Assembly (NCBI GenBank): GCA_023393655.1
Contig: JAEWKP010000116.1
Coordinates: 1 to 8,742 of the forward strand
Reading direction: 5' to 3'
From: Pseudomonadota bacterium
Lineage (GTDB): Bacteria > Pseudomonadota > Alphaproteobacteria > Rhizobiales > Beijerinckiaceae
DNA length: 8,742 bases
Positions within the stretch are counted from its first letter, which is position 1. The number at the start of each line of letters is the position of its first letter. The notes beneath the pieces are model-generated. The model was not told the origin of the DNA. It was given only the letters and a program-made list of their open reading frames with translations, and made no database searches. Position numbers and translations under genes: made by a program. Below, piece after piece: positions 5,884 to 8,742 of the stretch.

Positions 5884-7605
5884 ATGACAGCGATTTCCAC
5901 CACAACGGCCCCGCGCCGCCCCCGTCGCATCGCCGGCACGCCCGGCCAGATCGCGCTGGCGCTGGCGATCGCCGCCTTCCTGCTGATGTTCCTGGTGCTG
6001 CCGGTGGCGACGGTGATCTATGTCGCCTTCACCGAGAAAGGCACAGCGACCTTCACGCTGGTGAACTTCTACGATTTCGTCCGCACCGAGCTGTTCATGC
6101 GCTCGTTGTGGAACTCGTTCTATGTCTCTGCGATGTCAGTGGTCTGGGCCTCGGCCTTCGCGCTGCCGCTGGCCTATTTGACGACGCGCTTCGTCTTCCG
6201 CGGCGCAGCCATCGTCCAGACGCTGGGCTTCCTGCCGCTGATCATGCCGCCCTTCGTCGGCGCGGTGGCGATGCAGCTCTTCTTCGGCCGCAACGGCTCG
6301 GTCAACCTGCTGCTCGACGACTGGTTCGGCTTCAAGATCGACTTCATGGAAGGGCTGAACGGTGTCATCTTCGTCCAGTCCGTCCATTATTTCCCGTTCA
6401 TCCTGATCAATCTCTCGGCGGCGTTGCGCAATGTCGACCGCGCCATGGAAGAGGCCGCACAGAATCTCGGCTCCTCCGGCTTCCGGCTGTTCCGGCGCAT
6501 CGTCTTCCCGCTGGCCATGCCGGGCTATCTCGCCGGCGCCTCGCTGGTCTTCGTCAAGGTCTTCGACGACCTCGCGACGCCGCTCCTGCTCAACGTCAAG
6601 GACATGCTGGCGCCGCAGGCCTATCTCAGGGTGACCTCGATCGGCATCGCCGACCCGATGGGCTATGTCATCTCGGTCGTGCTGATCATCGCCTCCGTGC
6701 TGGCGATGTGGCTCTCGGCCAGGGCGCTGAAGGGGCGCGACTACGCCACGACGCAGCGCGGCGGCGGCGGCCTCGCCAAGCGGGTGATGACGCCGATGGA
6801 GGCCGTGTTCGGCTACGGCATCGTCATCCTGATCCTGGCGCTGGTGCTGGCGCCGCATCTGGGCCTGCTGCTGCTGTCCTTCGCCACGATCTGGTCGTTC
6901 TCGCCGCTGCCCGACGCCTACACGATCGCGCATTACGGCCGCGTCTTCGGCGAGAGCTCGGTCTACATCAAGAACACGCTGATCTATGCCAGCATCGCCG
7001 GCGGCATCGACGTCGTGCTCGGCGTCGCCATCGCCTATCTGGTGCTGCGCACGAAGCTGATCGGCCGCGAATGGCTCGACTGGATGGCGTCGGCCGCGCT
7101 CGCCATCCCCGGCGTGGTGCTCGGCATCGGCTATCTCAGGACCTTCTACGGCATCACCCTGCCGGACGGCACGCCGCTCGCCGCGCTCTGGATCACCATC
7201 GTTCTGGCGCTGGCGATCCGGCGCCTGCCCTATGCGCTGCGCGCCTGCTATGCGGCGCTCCAGCAGATCTCGGTCTCGCTCGAGGAAGCGGCCGAAAATC
7301 TCGGCGCGACCAAGGCGCGCACGGTCCGGCGCATCGTCGTGCCCTTGATGGCGGGCGGCATCCTTGCCGGCTTCGTCACCTCGTTCTCGACGGCCGCCGT
7401 CGAGCTCTCGGCGACCTTGATGCTGGTGCAGTCCAACTCGGACGCGCCCCTGGCCTACGGGCTCTATGTCTTCATGCAGTCGGCGGCGGGGCGCGGCCCC
7501 GGTGCGGCGCTCGGCGTCGTCGCGGTGATCCTCGTCGCGGCCTGCACCTTCCTCTCCCATCTCATCATCGAACGCAGCCAGAAGGCCAAGGGAATGGGCC
7601 ACTGA
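5884..7605 (+). CDS. ABC transporter permease, two fused membrane domains (FbpB/AfuB-like)
   Basis: A 573-residue inner-membrane permease made of two binding-protein-dependent transport domains in tandem, as in iron- and phosphonate-type importers. A basic N terminus leads into a first membrane helix at about 22-48. Each half has its own ATPase-contacting EAA loop: EEAAQNLG at 189-196 and EEAAENLG at 467-474, each followed by an RRIV-x-PL segment. The second half begins near residue 307. Two domains in one chain imply a single polypeptide pairing with an ATPase dimer. Start choice: an in-frame ATG at 5863 would add seven residues, but it lies inside the terminal arm of the preceding palindrome. 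I prefer 5884, though neither has a good ribosome binding site, and both begin with the same ATGACAGC. The stop TGA (7603-7605) is two bases before the ATPase ATG. Transport function is secure; the substrate follows from the binding protein and is unknown. Confidence 0.93.
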   Translation: MTAISTTTAPRRPRRIAGTPGQIALALAIAAFLLMFLVLPVATVIYVAFTEKGTATFTLVNFYDFVRTELFMRSLWNSFYVSAMSVVWASAFALPLAYLTTRFVFRGAAIVQTLGFLPLIMPPFVGAVAMQLFFGRNGSVNLLLDDWFGFKIDFMEGLNGVIFVQSVHYFPFILINLSAALRNVDRAMEEAAQNLGSSGFRLFRRIVFPLAMPGYLAGASLVFVKVFDDLATPLLLNVKDMLAPQAYLRVTSIGIADPMGYVISVVLIIASVLAMWLSARALKGRDYATTQRGGGGLAKRVMTPMEAVFGYGIVILILALVLAPHLGLLLLSFATIWSFSPLPDAYTIAHYGRVFGESSVYIKNTLIYASIAGGIDVVLGVAIAYLVLRTKLIGREWLDWMASAALAIPGVVLGIGYLRTFYGITLPDGTPLAALWITIVLALAIRRLPYALRACYAALQQISVSLEEAAENLGATKARTVRRIVVPLMAGGILAGFVTSFSTAAVELSATLMLVQSNSDAPLAYGLYVFMQSAAGRGPGAALGVVAVILVAACTFLSHLIIERSQKAKGMGH

Positions 7606-7607
7606 TC

Positions 7608-8705
7608 ATGAACGCGACCGTCTCCCTGACCACGCCCGCCGTCGCCGTCGATATCGAAGGCGTCAACCTGTCCTACGGCACCAATCATGTGCTGAAGGAT
7701 GTCAATCTGGCGATCAAGCCGGGCGAGTTCTTCGCCTTCCTCGGCCCCTCCGGCTGCGGCAAGACCACGCTGCTGCGCCTGATCGCCGGCTTCAACCATG
7801 CCGATACCGGCGAGGTCCGGATCGGTGGCAAACCGATCACCGACCTGCCGCCCTGGAAGCGCGATGTCGGCATGGTCTTCCAGTCCTATGCGCTCTGGCC
7901 CCACATGACCGTGCGCCGCAACGTCGCCTTCGGGCTGGAGGAACGCGGCGTGAAGCGCGCCGAGGTCGAGCGGCGCGTGGAAGCGGCGTTGGGCCTCGTC
8001 GGCCTCGCCCATCTCGCCGAGCGGCGGCCCTCGCAGCTCTCCGGCGGCCAGCAGCAGCGCGTCGCGGTGGCCCGCACGGTCGCGGTCGAGCCCAAGGTGC
8101 TGCTGCTCGACGAGCCGCTCTCCAATCTCGACGCCAAGATGCGCGTGCAGGTGCGCCGCGAATTGCGCGACCTGCAGCAGCGGCTGGGCCTGACCACGAT
8201 CTTCGTGACCCACGATCAGGAGGAGGCGAACACGATCTGCGACCGGATCGCCGTAATGAATGACGGCATCGTCCAGCAGGTCGGGACGCCGATGGAGCTT
8301 TACGAGCGGCCGGCGAACCTGTTCGTCGCCGGCTTCCTCGGCACCGCCAATATCCTCGGCGGCAAGCTGACCGGCAGCGGCGGGACCCGAGTCTTCGAGA
8401 TCGAGGGCGGAACGCGGGTGCCGGTTCCGACCGATGCGAATGTTCCAGAGGGGGCCAAGCTGGTCTTCCGGCCGCAGCATGCCAGCCTCGGCGACGCGGG
8501 CCCGGCCGGCGATGGGATGCTGGCCCTGCCCTGCACCGTCGCCAATCGCGAGTTCCTCGGCGCCAGCGTGCGCTACGGCGTCCGCATCGGCACGACGGAG
8601 GTCGCGGTGGACGTGCCGTTCCAGTCCGGCAGCGGCTTGTTCGAGGTCGGCAGCGGGGCGACGCTCAGGCTGTCGCCGCACGCGTTGCTGTGGCTGGCGG
8701 CTTAA
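7608..8705 (+). CDS. ABC transporter ATP-binding protein (FbpC/PotA-type with C-terminal regulatory domain)
   Basis: A 365-residue cytoplasmic ATPase that powers the importer. All motifs are present in order: Walker A GPSGCGKT at 46-53, Q-loop Gln92 in VFQSYALWPHMTV, signature LSGGQQQR at 144-151, Walker B LLLDEP with Asp168-Glu169, D-loop NLD at 173-175 and switch His202 in FVTHDQEEA. The region after about 240 (VQQVGTPMELYERPANLFVAGF) leads into a C-terminal TOBE-type domain with FRPQHASLG, as in FbpC, PotA and MalK-like subunits. The start at ATG 7608 follows the permease stop by two bases, so translation is probably coupled; a modest AAGGGA lies about 14 bases upstream. The frame stays open far upstream, through the permease gene, but that part is a shadow of the permease frame and lacks protein character. 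Family assignment is very secure. The ATPase alone does not identify the substrate. Confidence 0.95.
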   Translation: MNATVSLTTPAVAVDIEGVNLSYGTNHVLKDVNLAIKPGEFFAFLGPSGCGKTTLLRLIAGFNHADTGEVRIGGKPITDLPPWKRDVGMVFQSYALWPHMTVRRNVAFGLEERGVKRAEVERRVEAALGLVGLAHLAERRPSQLSGGQQQRVAVARTVAVEPKVLLLDEPLSNLDAKMRVQVRRELRDLQQRLGLTTIFVTHDQEEANTICDRIAVMNDGIVQQVGTPMELYERPANLFVAGFLGTANILGGKLTGSGGTRVFEIEGGTRVPVPTDANVPEGAKLVFRPQHASLGDAGPAGDGMLALPCTVANREFLGASVRYGVRIGTTEVAVDVPFQSGSGLFEVGSGATLRLSPHALLWLAA

Positions 8706-8719
8706 GAGCACCGACGCTT

Positions 8720-8742
8720 GTCATTCCGGGGCGCGCCACAGG
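8720..8742. repeat. Probable start of a second GTCATYCCG-type intergenic palindrome, cut by the window end
   Basis: GTCATTCCGGGGCGCGC begins 14 bases after the ATPase stop. It resembles the left tip of the element at 5734 (GTCATCCCGTGCGCGC) in position relative to a stop codon and in sequence. The partner arm lies outside the window, so the call rests on one arm only. Confidence 0.5.

Noticed and set aside
6136..7602. Long minus-strand open frame opposite the permease
   Set aside because: The extremely His/Arg/Asp/Gln-rich translation is the complement of a hydrophobic membrane protein. It is not a gene.
5787..7607. Upstream open extension of the ATPase frame that would give a protein of over 900 residues
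   Set aside because: It overlaps the whole permease gene in another frame and is Arg/His/Ala-rich without domains. The ATPase family begins naturally at ATG 7608.

Overview
The window is about two-thirds G+C by eye, densely coded on the + strand only, and has the codon use of a high-GC alphaproteobacterium. Protein style (DctB/DctD-like kinase and regulator, PgtC-like binding proteins) and a dispersed GTCATYCCG-ended intergenic palindrome point to Hyphomicrobiales (Rhizobiales), possibly a Bosea-like genus. The genus is a guess from style, not from a search.

Layout. (1) 2-4190 is a three-gene signalling operon, each pair overlapping by an ATGA: the 3' part of a periplasmic solute-binding-protein-like gene (start lost upstream of the window), a membrane sensor histidine kinase, and a DctD/NtrC-class response regulator with an intact GAFTGA loop. 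(2) 4191-4383 is a regulatory intergenic region. It has repeated and palindromic candidate enhancer sites, a near-consensus -24/-12 sigma-54 promoter at 4312-4327, and a strong ribosome binding site. (3) 4384-8705 encodes a complete ABC importer: secreted substrate-binding protein, double-length permease, and ATPase. (4) A 134-base nested palindrome that can fold as a cloverleaf separates the binding-protein gene from the permease gene. What looks like the beginning of a second, related element follows the ATPase gene at the window edge.

How they work together (inference). The first gene is a paralogue of the transporter's own binding protein. It most likely acts as a ligand receptor for the kinase, in the manner of PgtC-PgtB-PgtA of the Salmonella phosphoglycerate system. 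The kinase would phosphorylate the regulator, which would activate sigma-54 RNA polymerase at the promoter in front of the transporter, so the cell makes the importer when the substrate is outside. The substrate is not fixed by sequence. The binding proteins belong to the broad Fe3+/sugar-phosphate/phosphonate/phosphoglycerate group, but the region where ferric-binding proteins carry their Tyr-Tyr pair reads Asp-Phe-Phe or Asp-Phe-Leu. I therefore favour a small, probably anionic or phosphorylated organic compound over ferric iron.

The most interesting points are the closed circuit of duplicated binding protein, kinase, sigma-54 activator and transporter; the legible sigma-54 control region; and the cloverleaf palindrome inside the transporter operon.
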